From the NCBI GenBank assembly GCA_023423995.1, contig JAFAEL010000234.1, positions 1-17,673 on the forward strand: DNA of 17,673 nt. Direction: 5' to 3'. The stretch comes from Pseudomonadota bacterium (lineage in GTDB: Bacteria; Pseudomonadota; Alphaproteobacteria; Rhizobiales; Beijerinckiaceae). How positions within the stretch are numbered: position 1 is the stretch's first letter; every line of letters begins with the position of its first letter. The notes under the pieces were generated by a model. It did not search any database, was not told where the DNA came from, and saw only the letters and a list, made by a program, of their open reading frames with translations. Shown here one piece after another: positions 1 to 5,885 of this stretch. Both the position numbers and the translations under genes were made by a program.

Positions 1-1
1 C

Positions 2-331
2 CCCGCCCGCCCGGCTAGGCCCGCGCAGCAGGCGGCGGCAACCCCCGAGGGAGCCGATCAGGACACGGCCGCGATCTCTCCCGCGGGCCGAACCTATGCG
101 GTGCAGATCGCCGTGAGACCGACCGAGGCCGCCGCGCGGACTGCCTACGAGCAACTCGCTGACAAGTACCCGACGGAACTCGGCGGCAAGCCCGCCACGG
201 TGACCGAGGGGAACGTCAACGGGCGGACGGTCTACCGCATCCGCGTGACGCCCCTCTCGCGCGAGGACGCGAACACGCTCTGCACGCGCCTCAAGTCTTC
301 CGGCGGCCAGTGCTTCGTCGTCGCGAACTGA
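2..331 (+). CDS. SPOR-domain protein, C-terminal part (5' end outside window)
   Basis: The frame is open from the left edge, so only the C-terminal 109 residues are visible. The first 30 or so are a Pro/Ala/Gln-rich linker. The last 75 or so form a SPOR domain, opening with a Tyr-Ala-Val-Gln-Ile strand and ending with the usual 'Gly-Gly-x-Cys-Phe-Val' strand. SPOR domains bind denuded glycan strands of septal peptidoglycan and usually sit at the periplasmic end of a single-pass membrane protein; that anchor would lie upstream of the window. The gene ends 10 nt before nagZ. A SPOR gene just before nagZ and scpAB is a familiar alphaproteobacterial arrangement, which supports the call. An internal GTG at 101 is an unlikely start because the upstream frame continues as a plausible linker. 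Its exact division role cannot be told from the fragment. Confidence 0.85.
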   Translation, partial: PARPARPAQQAAATPEGADQDTAAISPAGRTYAVQIAVRPTEAAARTAYEQLADKYPTELGGKPATVTEGNVNGRTVYRIRVTPLSREDANTLCTRLKSSGGQCFVVAN

Positions 332-341
332 CGAGGCACAT

Positions 342-1361
342 GTGACGGGGCCTCGCTGCTTCATCGCCGGCTGCTCCGGCTTCTCCCTCACCCCCGACGA
401 GGTGAGCTTTTTCCGGGACGCCGATCCGGTCGGCTTCATCCTGTTCCGGCGCAACATCGCGGATCCGGACCAGGTCCGCGCGCTCACCGACTCGCTTCGC
501 GAAACGGTGGGCCGGGCAGACGCGCCGATCTTCGTTGACCAGGAGGGCGGTCGCGTGCAGCGGCTGGGTCCGCCGCATTGGCCGAAATACCCCGCCGGGC
601 GGACCTATGGGCGGCTCGCGAGCGATATCGACGGGCGGCGCAGGCTCGTTCAGACAGGCGCGCGGCTGATCGGGCATGACCTGCGGGCCGTGGGGATCGA
701 TGTCGACTGCCTGCCGGTTCTCGACGTTCCGATTCCCGGCTCGCACGACATCATCGGCGACCGGGCCTACGACACGGATCCCGCTATCGTCGCGATGCTC
801 GGACGCGCAGCCGCCGAGGGCCTCATGGAGGCCGGCGTGCTCCCGGTCATCAAGCACATGCCCGGCCATGGCAGGGCGTCAGTCGACAGTCACGAGAGCC
901 TGCCGCGGGTGTCGGCGAGCATCGACGAACTCCGGGCGCAGGACTTCCTGCCCTTCCGGGCGATGCGCGACATGCCGGTCGGCATGACGGCGCATGTCGT
1001 CTACGAGGCGATCGACCCCGAGCGGCCGGCCACGACCTCGCCTTTGGTCATAGGGCAGATCATCCGGGGCGAACTCGGTTTCGACGGATTGCTGCTCACG
1101 GACGATCTCTCCATGAAGGCGCTCAGCGGTTCGTTCCGGGAGCGGGCAGAGGCTGCATTCCGCGCCGGCTGCGACGTGGCTCTCCATTGCAACGGCAATC
1201 TGGACGAGGCTGGCGCGGTCGCCGAGGCCGCCCCGACCCTTGCCGGGGAGGCCCTGCGCCGCTTCGAGGCGGCCCGGGCCAGGGTTGCGGGAAAGCAGGC
1301 GAGCTTCGACATTGCGGATGCACGCCGGGGGTTCGAGGCGGCGCTTGCCGAAGCCGCCTGA
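342..1361 (+). CDS. nagZ: Beta-N-acetylhexosaminidase NagZ
   Basis: Glycoside hydrolase family 3 enzyme of 339 residues. It removes the non-reducing GlcNAc from GlcNAc-anhydroMurNAc muropeptides in the cytoplasm, a step of cell-wall recycling that in some bacteria also feeds beta-lactamase induction. Visible motifs are the family signature around K171-H172-x-P-G-H-G, the flexible-loop acid/base dyad D182-S-H184, and the nucleophile region T-D254-D-L-S-M. There is no signal peptide, consistent with a cytosolic enzyme. The start is a GTG preceded by a GAGG Shine-Dalgarno (333-336) with a 5-nt spacer; the ATG at 340 is out of frame and runs straight into a stop. It lies 10 nt behind the SPOR gene and 38 nt ahead of scpA, so it is probably in one operon with both. 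Confidence 0.95.
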   Translation: MTGPRCFIAGCSGFSLTPDEVSFFRDADPVGFILFRRNIADPDQVRALTDSLRETVGRADAPIFVDQEGGRVQRLGPPHWPKYPAGRTYGRLASDIDGRRRLVQTGARLIGHDLRAVGIDVDCLPVLDVPIPGSHDIIGDRAYDTDPAIVAMLGRAAAEGLMEAGVLPVIKHMPGHGRASVDSHESLPRVSASIDELRAQDFLPFRAMRDMPVGMTAHVVYEAIDPERPATTSPLVIGQIIRGELGFDGLLLTDDLSMKALSGSFRERAEAAFRAGCDVALHCNGNLDEAGAVAEAAPTLAGEALRRFEAARARVAGKQASFDIADARRGFEAALAEAA

Positions 1362-1399
1362 GGCGTCAAGCTGGCTCCTGGCCGAATCAGGCGTGAGCG

Positions 1400-2182
1400 A
1401 TGTCGGAGGCAGTTCCCTTCCAGGCTGAGATCGAGCGCACGGAAAGCGATCCGCTGCTCGTCGTCGACGTGGGCGGCTTCGAGGGTCCGCTCGATCTCCT
1501 GCTGGACCTGGCGAGGCGTCAGAAGGTGGACCTGCACGAGATATCCGTCCTTGCGCTCGCCGAGCAGTACCTGGCCTTCGTCGAGACGGCCCGGACGATG
1601 CGGCTCGAACTCGCGGCCGATTATCTCGTCATGGCGGCCTGGCTGGCCTATCTGAAGTCGCGTCTTCTCCTGCCTGAGCCGCCGAAGCCCGAAGGCCCCA
1701 GTGCGAGCGAACTCGCCATGGCGCTGGCCAACCGGCTCCGCCGGCTCGAGGCGATCCGCAAGGCTTCCCGGCTTCTCTCCGAGCGGCCGCAACTCGGGCG
1801 CGAGGTGTTCGGGCGTGGGGCCTTCGAGGCCCGCGTGCAGGTCGGGACACCAACCTATACCGCGTCGATCTACGATCTCCTGTCCGCCTATGCACGGCAG
1901 AGGCAGCGCGTCTCGTCGAGCCACGTGACCGTTGCCAAGCGGCCTTTCTGGTCCCTCGTCGACGCCCGTGCTGCCCTCGAGCGGCTTGTTGGCGAGGCTG
2001 GCGACTGGATGACGCTGGATTCCTACCTGCTCCGCTACGTCGTCGAGCCCGGGATGCGCGCGACCGTGCTCGCCTCGGCGCTCTCGGCCACGCTGGAATT
2101 CGTTCGGGAGGGGAGGGCGATGCTGCGCCAGGACACGCCCTTCGGCCCCCTCATGGTGCGGAAACGGGAGGTGCCGGCTTGA
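1400..2182 (+). CDS. scpA: Segregation and condensation protein ScpA
   Basis: Kleisin subunit of the SMC-ScpAB condensin, 260 residues, a normal length. The N-terminal helical domain that binds the SMC neck carries the hallmark F-E-G-P-L-D-L-L-L at residues 27-35, followed by the K-V-D-L-H-E-I-S block. The C-terminal roughly 80 residues form the winged helix that binds the SMC head. An in-frame TGA at 1394-1396 sits just before the ATG, so the start is secure apart from downstream alternatives. The stop overlaps the scpB start by 4 nt, which suggests translational coupling and balanced synthesis of the two partners. No SMC gene is in the window. Confidence 0.95.
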   Translation: MSEAVPFQAEIERTESDPLLVVDVGGFEGPLDLLLDLARRQKVDLHEISVLALAEQYLAFVETARTMRLELAADYLVMAAWLAYLKSRLLLPEPPKPEGPSASELAMALANRLRRLEAIRKASRLLSERPQLGREVFGRGAFEARVQVGTPTYTASIYDLLSAYARQRQRVSSSHVTVAKRPFWSLVDARAALERLVGEAGDWMTLDSYLLRYVVEPGMRATVLASALSATLEFVREGRAMLRQDTPFGPLMVRKREVPA

Positions 2183-2877
2183 CCACTCGGCTGCCCGCAC
2201 GCGGCATGCTGACGCTTGCCGTCGACAACCGTCCTGCCGATCCGCCTGCGCATGGCGAGGCGATGCGGATCGCGGAGGCGGTGTTGTTCGCCTCCCCCGA
2301 GCCGCTCGGCTTGGACGCCGTCGCGGCGCGCCTCCCGGCAGCCGCCGATCCCGCTCGCGTCCTTGCAGATCTCGAGCGTCTTTATGCGGGGCGCGGCATC
2401 AACCTCGTCCGGGTCGGGGGAAAGTGGGCGTTCCGCACGGCGACCGACCTCGCCTTCGTGCTGGCAGAGGATGCGGGCGCGCCGCAGAAGCTTTCGCGGG
2501 CCGCGATGGAAGTGCTCGCCATCATCGCCTACCACCAGCCTACGACGCGCGCGGAGATCGAGGAGATCCGCGGCGTCACCACCTCCAAAGGCACGCTTGA
2601 CGTGCTGCTGGAGACCGGCTGGATCCGCATGCGCGGGCGCCGCAAGTCACCCGGCCGGCCGGTCACGTTCGGCACCACCCCCGAATTCCTCAATCATTTC
2701 GGTCTCAACGCCATCACCGACCTGCCTGGCCTCGAAGAACTGCAGGGGCTTGGGCTGCTGGAAGGCAAACTGCCGGCCGACCTCGTTCCGGTGCCCTCCG
2801 ATGCGGAGGCCCTGGGCGATGACGAGGAGCCGCTGGAGCCGGAGTTGATGGCCCTCGGGCCCGTCGGCGAGGAATAG
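2179..2877 (+). CDS. scpB: Segregation and condensation protein ScpB
   Basis: Dimeric tandem winged-helix partner of ScpA in the SMC condensin, 232 residues. The diagnostic second winged helix is clear: residues 110-137 contain L-A-I-I-A-Y-H-Q-P-T-T-R-A-E-I and R-G-V, and the G-R-P-V-T-F-G-T-T-P-E-F-L strand lies near 159-171. The start chosen is a TTG in a TTGA overlap with the scpA stop. An ATG at codon 10 (2206) is a possible alternative, since residues 1-28 are outside the conserved core. The C-terminus is an acidic tail. The stop lies only 2 nt from the stop of the convergent bcsS-like gene, leaving no room for a terminator between them. Confidence 0.94.
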   Translation: MTTRLPARGMLTLAVDNRPADPPAHGEAMRIAEAVLFASPEPLGLDAVAARLPAAADPARVLADLERLYAGRGINLVRVGGKWAFRTATDLAFVLAEDAGAPQKLSRAAMEVLAIIAYHQPTTRAEIEEIRGVTTSKGTLDVLLETGWIRMRGRRKSPGRPVTFGTTPEFLNHFGLNAITDLPGLEELQGLGLLEGKLPADLVPVPSDAEALGDDEEPLEPELMALGPVGEE

Positions 2878-2879
2878 GC

Positions 2880-3644
2880 CTACATCCTCGCCCAGGCGGC
2901 GACGGAGACGTAGGGAGATCCTCGGCGGCGATCGTCTGTCACCATCCAGCCGGCGGAAACCCGCCCTTGCAGGATGCCAAACGCGAAGCCCGTCAGGTGA
3001 GCGCCCGCTTTCGTTTCCTGGTAGCTGTCCGTCGCGTAAGCCGAGATCTCGGGTCCGGCGAAAAGGTTGTTCCAGACACGATAGCCGACCGAGCCTCGGC
3101 CCGACACGCTCGCCTTGGCGGTGGTTCCGGTGAGGGTTGCGGTGAGAATCGTGTTTCGTGTCGGGTGGGCCCAAAGCTCGATCAGCCCCTTCGCCCCGTA
3201 GATTGGCTCGGAAAACCCCTGAACCTGTCCGGCGATCGTTAACTGCTCATGCAGGATCTCCGGCCCGATCAGGGCGGACAGGAAAACCGGTCCAAGGTTC
3301 CACTGCTGACCGACCAGCACGCTTGTCTGGGTAGTGAAGCGGACTGCCGGGAGATTGAGTTCCTGACGCCTGAAGCGCTCGTGCGTGATGCCGAAGCCGC
3401 TCGTCTCCATGACGACGAAGCCCGTGCGGTCCAGAGGGCCAACGAGAGTCTGCTTCGCGCCCAGCGTGAAGAACACCGACCGGCCTGCGTCGATTTGACT
3501 GAACAGGACCGTCCGCAGGTCCTCGGGTCGGACGAAGAGCAGGCGGTCAGGATCCGCCGCGGCTGCTCCTTCGATCGGCGACAGCAGGAAGTGCAGGGAA
3601 ATAGAGGCCAGACAGGCGGCGCAATGACCCGAATTACGCAACAC
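2880..3644 (-). CDS. bcsS: BcsS-family cellulose biosynthesis-associated protein (predicted outer-membrane barrel)
   Basis: 254 residues starting with a GTG. Residues 1-29 look like a Sec signal peptide, with a hydrophobic stretch followed by Glu-Gly-Ala-Ala-Ala-Ala before Asp-Pro-Asp. The mature part is a series of amphipathic strands rich in Gly, Thr and aromatics. In the last 100 residues I recognise the order typical of the BcsS family: 'G-x-x-E-L-W-A-x-P-T', then 'V-G-Y-R-x-W', 'x-G-P-E-I', 'D-S-Y-Q-E-x-K-x-G-A-H-L-T-G-F' and a closing 'G-W-x-x-D' strand. BcsS proteins accompany bacterial cellulose synthesis in alphaproteobacteria, but their molecular role is poorly defined. No other bcs gene is nearby, so this is an orphan copy. 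No clear Shine-Dalgarno is seen; an in-frame stop at 3654-3656 bounds the start. Base composition looks less GC-rich than scpB or glnE. Confidence 0.75.
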   Translation of the reverse strand: MLRNSGHCAACLASISLHFLLSPIEGAAAADPDRLLFVRPEDLRTVLFSQIDAGRSVFFTLGAKQTLVGPLDRTGFVVMETSGFGITHERFRRQELNLPAVRFTTQTSVLVGQQWNLGPVFLSALIGPEILHEQLTIAGQVQGFSEPIYGAKGLIELWAHPTRNTILTATLTGTTAKASVSGRGSVGYRVWNNLFAGPEISAYATDSYQETKAGAHLTGFAFGILQGRVSAGWMVTDDRRRGSPYVSVAAWARM

Positions 3645-3769
3645 GGGTGATACTCAAGTCTGGAGGAGGCGTCAGGGAATGTCAGGAGCTATATTGAAAT
3701 TATATTCGGATCTCCTGTCCAGAGGTTTCGCGGCCCGGGGATTGCGTGCGCGGGCGGGCGCCCCTTGTC

Positions 3770-3795
3770 GGAACCATCGTCGACCAACCCGCGTT
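3770..3795 (+). promoter_or_regulatory. EcfG-type (general stress response) promoter match
   Basis: GGAAC at 3770-3774, a 17-nt spacer, then CGTT at 3792-3795. This equals the published alphaproteobacterial EcfG consensus GGAAC-N16/17-CGTT with no mismatch. Transcription would start near 3803 and read through about 177 nt of leader into usg, or produce a separate small RNA or micro-ORF transcript. Confidence 0.55.
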
Positions 3796-3907
3796 CGAAG
3801 GATCCCTGGGTCGAGAGTCGATGTATTTACCGGACGGTTTCTTGGCACTCTCTGTATCTGATTGCTAGCGTTGCCTTCTGTTTAGCCGCGAGTTCAGTTG
3901 TTGCGGC

Positions 3908-3938
3908 TTGAATCTTGTAGCGCATCGGCGAGTATAGT
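3908..3938 (+). promoter_or_regulatory. Possible sigma70-type promoter for usg
   Basis: TTGAAT (3908-3913) and TATAGT (3933-3938) are separated by 19 nt, longer than the ideal 17. Transcription would start near 3945, giving a leader of roughly 35 nt before the usg ATG. The hexamers are reasonable but the spacing is not, so this is weak. Confidence 0.3.
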
Positions 3939-3968
3939 CGTTGACCGCTCGCTACGGTGCTGATTCAC

Positions 3969-3975
3969 AAGGAGG
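3969..3975 (+). promoter_or_regulatory. Ribosome binding site that fixes the usg start
   Basis: AAGGAGG lies 4 nt ahead of the ATG at 3980. This is the strongest Shine-Dalgarno near this gene and argues against the upstream in-frame TTG at 3941. Confidence 0.75.
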
Positions 3976-3979
3976 TTGC

Positions 3980-4249
3980 ATGGTCTCCGAGGATTTCATC
4001 CGCCAGCTCCAGGGTTATGGCCTCACGACGGCCAGGATCCTGTACGGGATGCCGGACCACCCTCGGGTTCTCCAGACCTTCGTCTGGCAGCAATATGATC
4101 TGGCGCCCAGCTTTCCCGTCCTGAACAAGTTTCTCGCTTTCTGGCAGCGTGAGCTCGAAGGCCCGCTACATTCGGTCGAGATCGCTCATGCCGGCCTGAT
4201 TAAGCCCGCATCGTTTCGGGCGGTGAACGGGGAACTCACGCTGCACTGA
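3980..4249 (+). CDS. usg: Usg family protein (unknown function)
   Basis: 89-residue soluble protein. It is recognised by the near-invariant Usg pattern: 'F-x-R-Q-L-Q-G-Y-x-L-T-T-A-x-I-L-Y-x-M-P-D-H' at the N-terminus, then 'Q-x-Y-D-L-A-P-x-F-P' and 'F-W-x-R-E-L-x-G-P-L-H-S-V' with 'A-H-x-x-L-I-K-P' near the end. The family is named after the gene upstream of trpF in Caulobacter. It is small, conserved in alphaproteobacteria and without an assigned activity. No trp genes are nearby here. The start at 3980 is chosen for its AAGGAGG site; starting at the upstream TTG would add 13 residues that do not resemble the family. A GC-rich hairpin follows the stop. Confidence 0.88.
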   Translation: MVSEDFIRQLQGYGLTTARILYGMPDHPRVLQTFVWQQYDLAPSFPVLNKFLAFWQRELEGPLHSVEIAHAGLIKPASFRAVNGELTLH

Positions 4250-4270
4250 CGGCGGGGCAGAACGCCGCCG
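4250..4270 (+). terminator. GC hairpin immediately after usg, possible terminator
   Basis: CGGCGG (4250-4255) pairs with CCGCCG (4265-4270) around a 9-nt loop, starting on the base after the usg stop. There is no T-tract, so termination would be weak or Rho-assisted; it could equally be a 3'-end stability hairpin. Confidence 0.25.
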
Positions 4271-4295
4271 CGTGCCGCTACTTGGCCCGCGCGCC

Positions 4296-4332
4296 CCGCT
4301 GGTTTAGAGGTGGCGCCGTTTCCACCCAGCGG
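4296..4332 (+). promoter_or_regulatory. Stem-loop in the exoD leader
   Basis: Two nested perfect stems: CCGCTG (4296-4301) with CAGCGG (4327-4332), and GGTGG (4309-4313) with CCACC (4322-4326). The two right-hand arms are contiguous, with a 7-nt bulge on the left side and an 8-nt loop. It ends 11 nt before the TTG start of the exoD-family gene, where no clear Shine-Dalgarno is visible. It resembles no riboswitch I know. Confidence 0.35.
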
Positions 4333-4343
4333 CGATCCCCCGG

Positions 4344-4940
4344 TTGTTTCCTGAAGCGCGTATCACCGCGGTCCTCTCCTCCCTGGCGCGGAACGCGGGC
4401 GAGCGGCTGACCGTAGCCGACATCGTATCCGTGCTGCGCGATCGAGCATTCGCGTTGCTGGTCGTTCTGCTCGGCCTTCCGAACTGCCTCCCCATGCCGC
4501 CGCCGATCCCATTCGTGTGCGGGCTTCTTCTTGCGCTGGTTGCGGCCCAGCTCGCGGCTGGCCGGCCGACGCCTTGGCTTCCGGCGGCGCTGCTTCGTCG
4601 GTCGGTCCCCCAGGATGCGGTGGACCGCGCAGTATCCCGCGCCTTGCCGATCCTCCACAAGCTCGAACGCTGGTCGAAGCCGCGCATCGAGTTCCTGGAG
4701 ACGCCGATCGCGCTCCGGCTTCTTGGCGTGGTGCTGATCCTGCTCGCGCTGGGCCTCCTCGTCGCAGCCCCTATCATCGGCCAGATCCCTCTTGGGATCG
4801 CCGTCTGCCTTGTCGGTCTGGGCCTGGTGGAGCGAGACGGGGTTCTGGTCGTTGGCGGGGTCGCAGTCGGGCTCGGCGGTCTCGCCCTGAGTTTCGGCTT
4901 TCTGTACGCCGTCTTCGCGGGCCTCGAAGCGATCTTCTGA
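4344..4940 (+). CDS. exoD: ExoD-family exopolysaccharide synthesis membrane protein
   Basis: 198 residues. The pattern is that of the ExoD family: 'G-E-R-L-T-V-x-D-I' at 19-27, 'L-x-D-R-A-F-A-L-L-V' at 31-40, 'L-G-L-P-N-C-L-P-M-P-P-P-I-P' at 43-56, 'G-R-P-T-P-W-L-P' at 73-80, a helical linker with 'L-E-R-W-S-K-P-R', and 'G-L-V-E-R-D-G' at 160-166. Three or four hydrophobic segments (about 33-70, 124-146, 147-163 and 167-193) place it in the inner membrane. ExoD was first linked to exopolysaccharide production and alkali tolerance during nodule invasion in Sinorhizobium; its biochemistry is unknown. The start is a TTG because the frame is closed by a TAG at 4305-4307 and no ATG or GTG occurs near the N-terminus; the exact start is uncertain. 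Confidence 0.85.
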   Translation: MFPEARITAVLSSLARNAGERLTVADIVSVLRDRAFALLVVLLGLPNCLPMPPPIPFVCGLLLALVAAQLAAGRPTPWLPAALLRRSVPQDAVDRAVSRALPILHKLERWSKPRIEFLETPIALRLLGVVLILLALGLLVAAPIIGQIPLGIAVCLVGLGLVERDGVLVVGGVAVGLGGLALSFGFLYAVFAGLEAIF

Positions 4941-5189
4941 GTTCGCGCGGCGCCCTGAGTGCCGGCCAACGTTACCAAGATTTCATCCCGTCGAGAGAGC
5001 GCCGTAAGGGGCCGTCTCCTATCTCTTGTCCATCCCAAGGGCGCACGGCGGAAACCCCCACTCCGACCAGGCACTCTGAGTAGGGAACGGGACGCGGGGC
5101 TGCCATGTCGCCCCCCGCCAGCTCTGCGGCTCGTGGCGGCAGGCCGGATCGTCGATCCGGCCTGCCGTTTTGCATCTTGGCGCGCTACC
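4941..5189. other. Gene-free region before the response regulator, possible small RNA or leader
   Basis: 249 nt without a convincing protein. The response-regulator frame stays open back to a GTG at 4959, but that stretch is Arg/Pro/Ser-rich and lies upstream of the conserved receiver domain. Complementary arms GAGTGCC (4956-4962) and GGCACTC (5074-5080 region) could close a structure of about 120 nt. Inside it, CGCCGT near 4999 can pair with ACGGCG near 5046. The region ends with the strong hairpin at 5137-5167. I found no match to 6S, SRP RNA, tmRNA or a known riboswitch core. Confidence 0.4.
5137..5171 (+). terminator. Strong intrinsic-terminator-like hairpin just upstream of the response regulator
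   Basis: A perfect 14-bp inverted repeat (5137-5150 with 5154-5167) encloses a 3-nt loop and is followed directly by TTTT (5168-5171). The complementary strand has no T-run after the stem, so it works in the plus direction. It lies 18 nt before the regulator's ATG. It would end exoD transcripts or a small RNA from 4941-5136, or act as an attenuator for the downstream operon. Confidence 0.7.
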
Positions 5190-5885
5190 ATGACCGATAT
5201 GCGCATCCTCATCATCGAAGACGATCAGGAAGCCCGCGAATACCTCGCGAAGGCGTTCCGCGAGTCCGGTCATATCGCCGATGCGGCACCCGACGGGCTG
5301 GATGGCTATGCGCTGGCACGCGAGGGCGCCTACGACGTGCTGGTCGTGGACCGGATGCTGCCTAAGCTCGATGGGTTGTCGCTGATCCGCTCGCTCCGGG
5401 AGCAGAAGGTCGACACCCCCGCCATAATCTTGTCTGCGTTGGGTCAGGTCGATGACCGCGTGAAGGGCCTCCGCGCAGGGGGCGACGATTATCTTCCCAA
5501 GCCGTATGCCTTCTCCGAACTGCTTGCCCGGGTGGAGGTTCTCGCGCGCCGCCGGGGCGGCGGGGGAAGCGGAGAGGCGACGAGCTATACCGTCGGCGAC
5601 CTGGTGCTGGACCGCTTGTCGCACCGGGTGACCCGCGGCGGACAGGAGATCCCTCTCCAGCCGCGCGAATTCCGCCTTCTCGAGTATCTCGTCCGCCACG
5701 CCGGTCAGGTCGTGACGCGCACGATGCTGCTCGAGCATGTCTGGGATTATCATTTCGACCCGCAGACCAATGTAATCGACGTGCACGTGTCCCGGCTTCG
5801 GTCCAAGATCGACAAGGGGTTCGATCGGCCGCTCATCCACACGATCCGTGGCGCCGGGTACATGGTCCGTGACACCGCAAAGTAG
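5190..5885 (+). CDS. OmpR-family response regulator
   Basis: 231 residues. The receiver domain (4-118) has the acidic pocket E10-D11-D12, the phospho-acceptor D54 in V-V-D-R-M-L-P, the switch Ser at 82 and the conserved K104 in L-P-K-P-Y. A Gly-rich linker (about 122-132) joins it to a winged-helix DNA-binding domain with 'P-L-Q-P-R-E-F-R-L-L-E-Y-L' and the closing 'H-T-I-R-G-A-G-Y-M-V'. It should be a phosphorylation-controlled transcription factor. The ATG at 5190 starts right at the receiver fold, although it has no clear Shine-Dalgarno; an ATG at 5199 is the alternative. It overlaps the cognate kinase gene and is followed by glnE, so all three are probably co-transcribed. The target genes are not evident from the window. 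Confidence 0.93.
   Translation: MTDMRILIIEDDQEAREYLAKAFRESGHIADAAPDGLDGYALAREGAYDVLVVDRMLPKLDGLSLIRSLREQKVDTPAIILSALGQVDDRVKGLRAGGDDYLPKPYAFSELLARVEVLARRRGGGGSGEATSYTVGDLVLDRLSHRVTRGGQEIPLQPREFRLLEYLVRHAGQVVTRTMLLEHVWDYHFDPQTNVIDVHVSRLRSKIDKGFDRPLIHTIRGAGYMVRDTAK

Larger units (their letters stand above)
3645..3979. other. Gene-free region between bcsS-like gene and usg
   Basis: 335 nt separating two divergently oriented genes, clearly less GC-rich than the surroundings. On the minus strand a TATAAT hexamer (3699-3704) lies 55 nt ahead of the bcsS-like start, but I see no good -35 partner. On the plus strand there is a perfect EcfG-type promoter match (3770-3795) and a weaker sigma70-type match (3908-3938), both reading towards usg. 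A 15-codon open frame (3821-3868) is present but unsupported. A 60-codon plus-strand frame at 3679-3861 is Arg-rich and has no Shine-Dalgarno; I do not consider it a gene. Confidence 0.6.

Noticed and set aside
1001..2200. Minus-strand open frame of 399 codons across nagZ and scpA
   Set aside because: It spans two well-supported genes on the other strand and shows no family resemblance.
3679..3861. 60-codon plus-strand frame between the bcsS-like gene and usg
   Set aside because: No Shine-Dalgarno, Arg-rich, and it runs through the EcfG promoter match; composition suggests chance.
4281..4343. tRNA-like look of the segment with a TGGTTTAGAGGTGG stretch
   Set aside because: The pairing gives a single bulged hairpin, not a cloverleaf; no acceptor stem, anticodon arm or T-loop consensus is present.
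5081..5111. Possible EcfG promoter starting at GGAAC near 5085 before the response regulator
   Set aside because: No CGTT or GTT occurs 16-17 nt downstream, so only the -35 half matches.
4941..5136. Cobalamin or other riboswitch upstream of the response regulator
   Set aside because: A GGGAAC and a GGGGCTGCC stretch recall parts of the B12 element, but the order and the remaining conserved boxes are missing.
4304..5215. Minus-strand open frame of 303 codons opposite exoD
   Set aside because: Extremely Arg/Ser/Thr-rich with no domain. It is the codon-bias shadow of the exoD-family gene, which has clear membrane segments and family motifs on the other strand.
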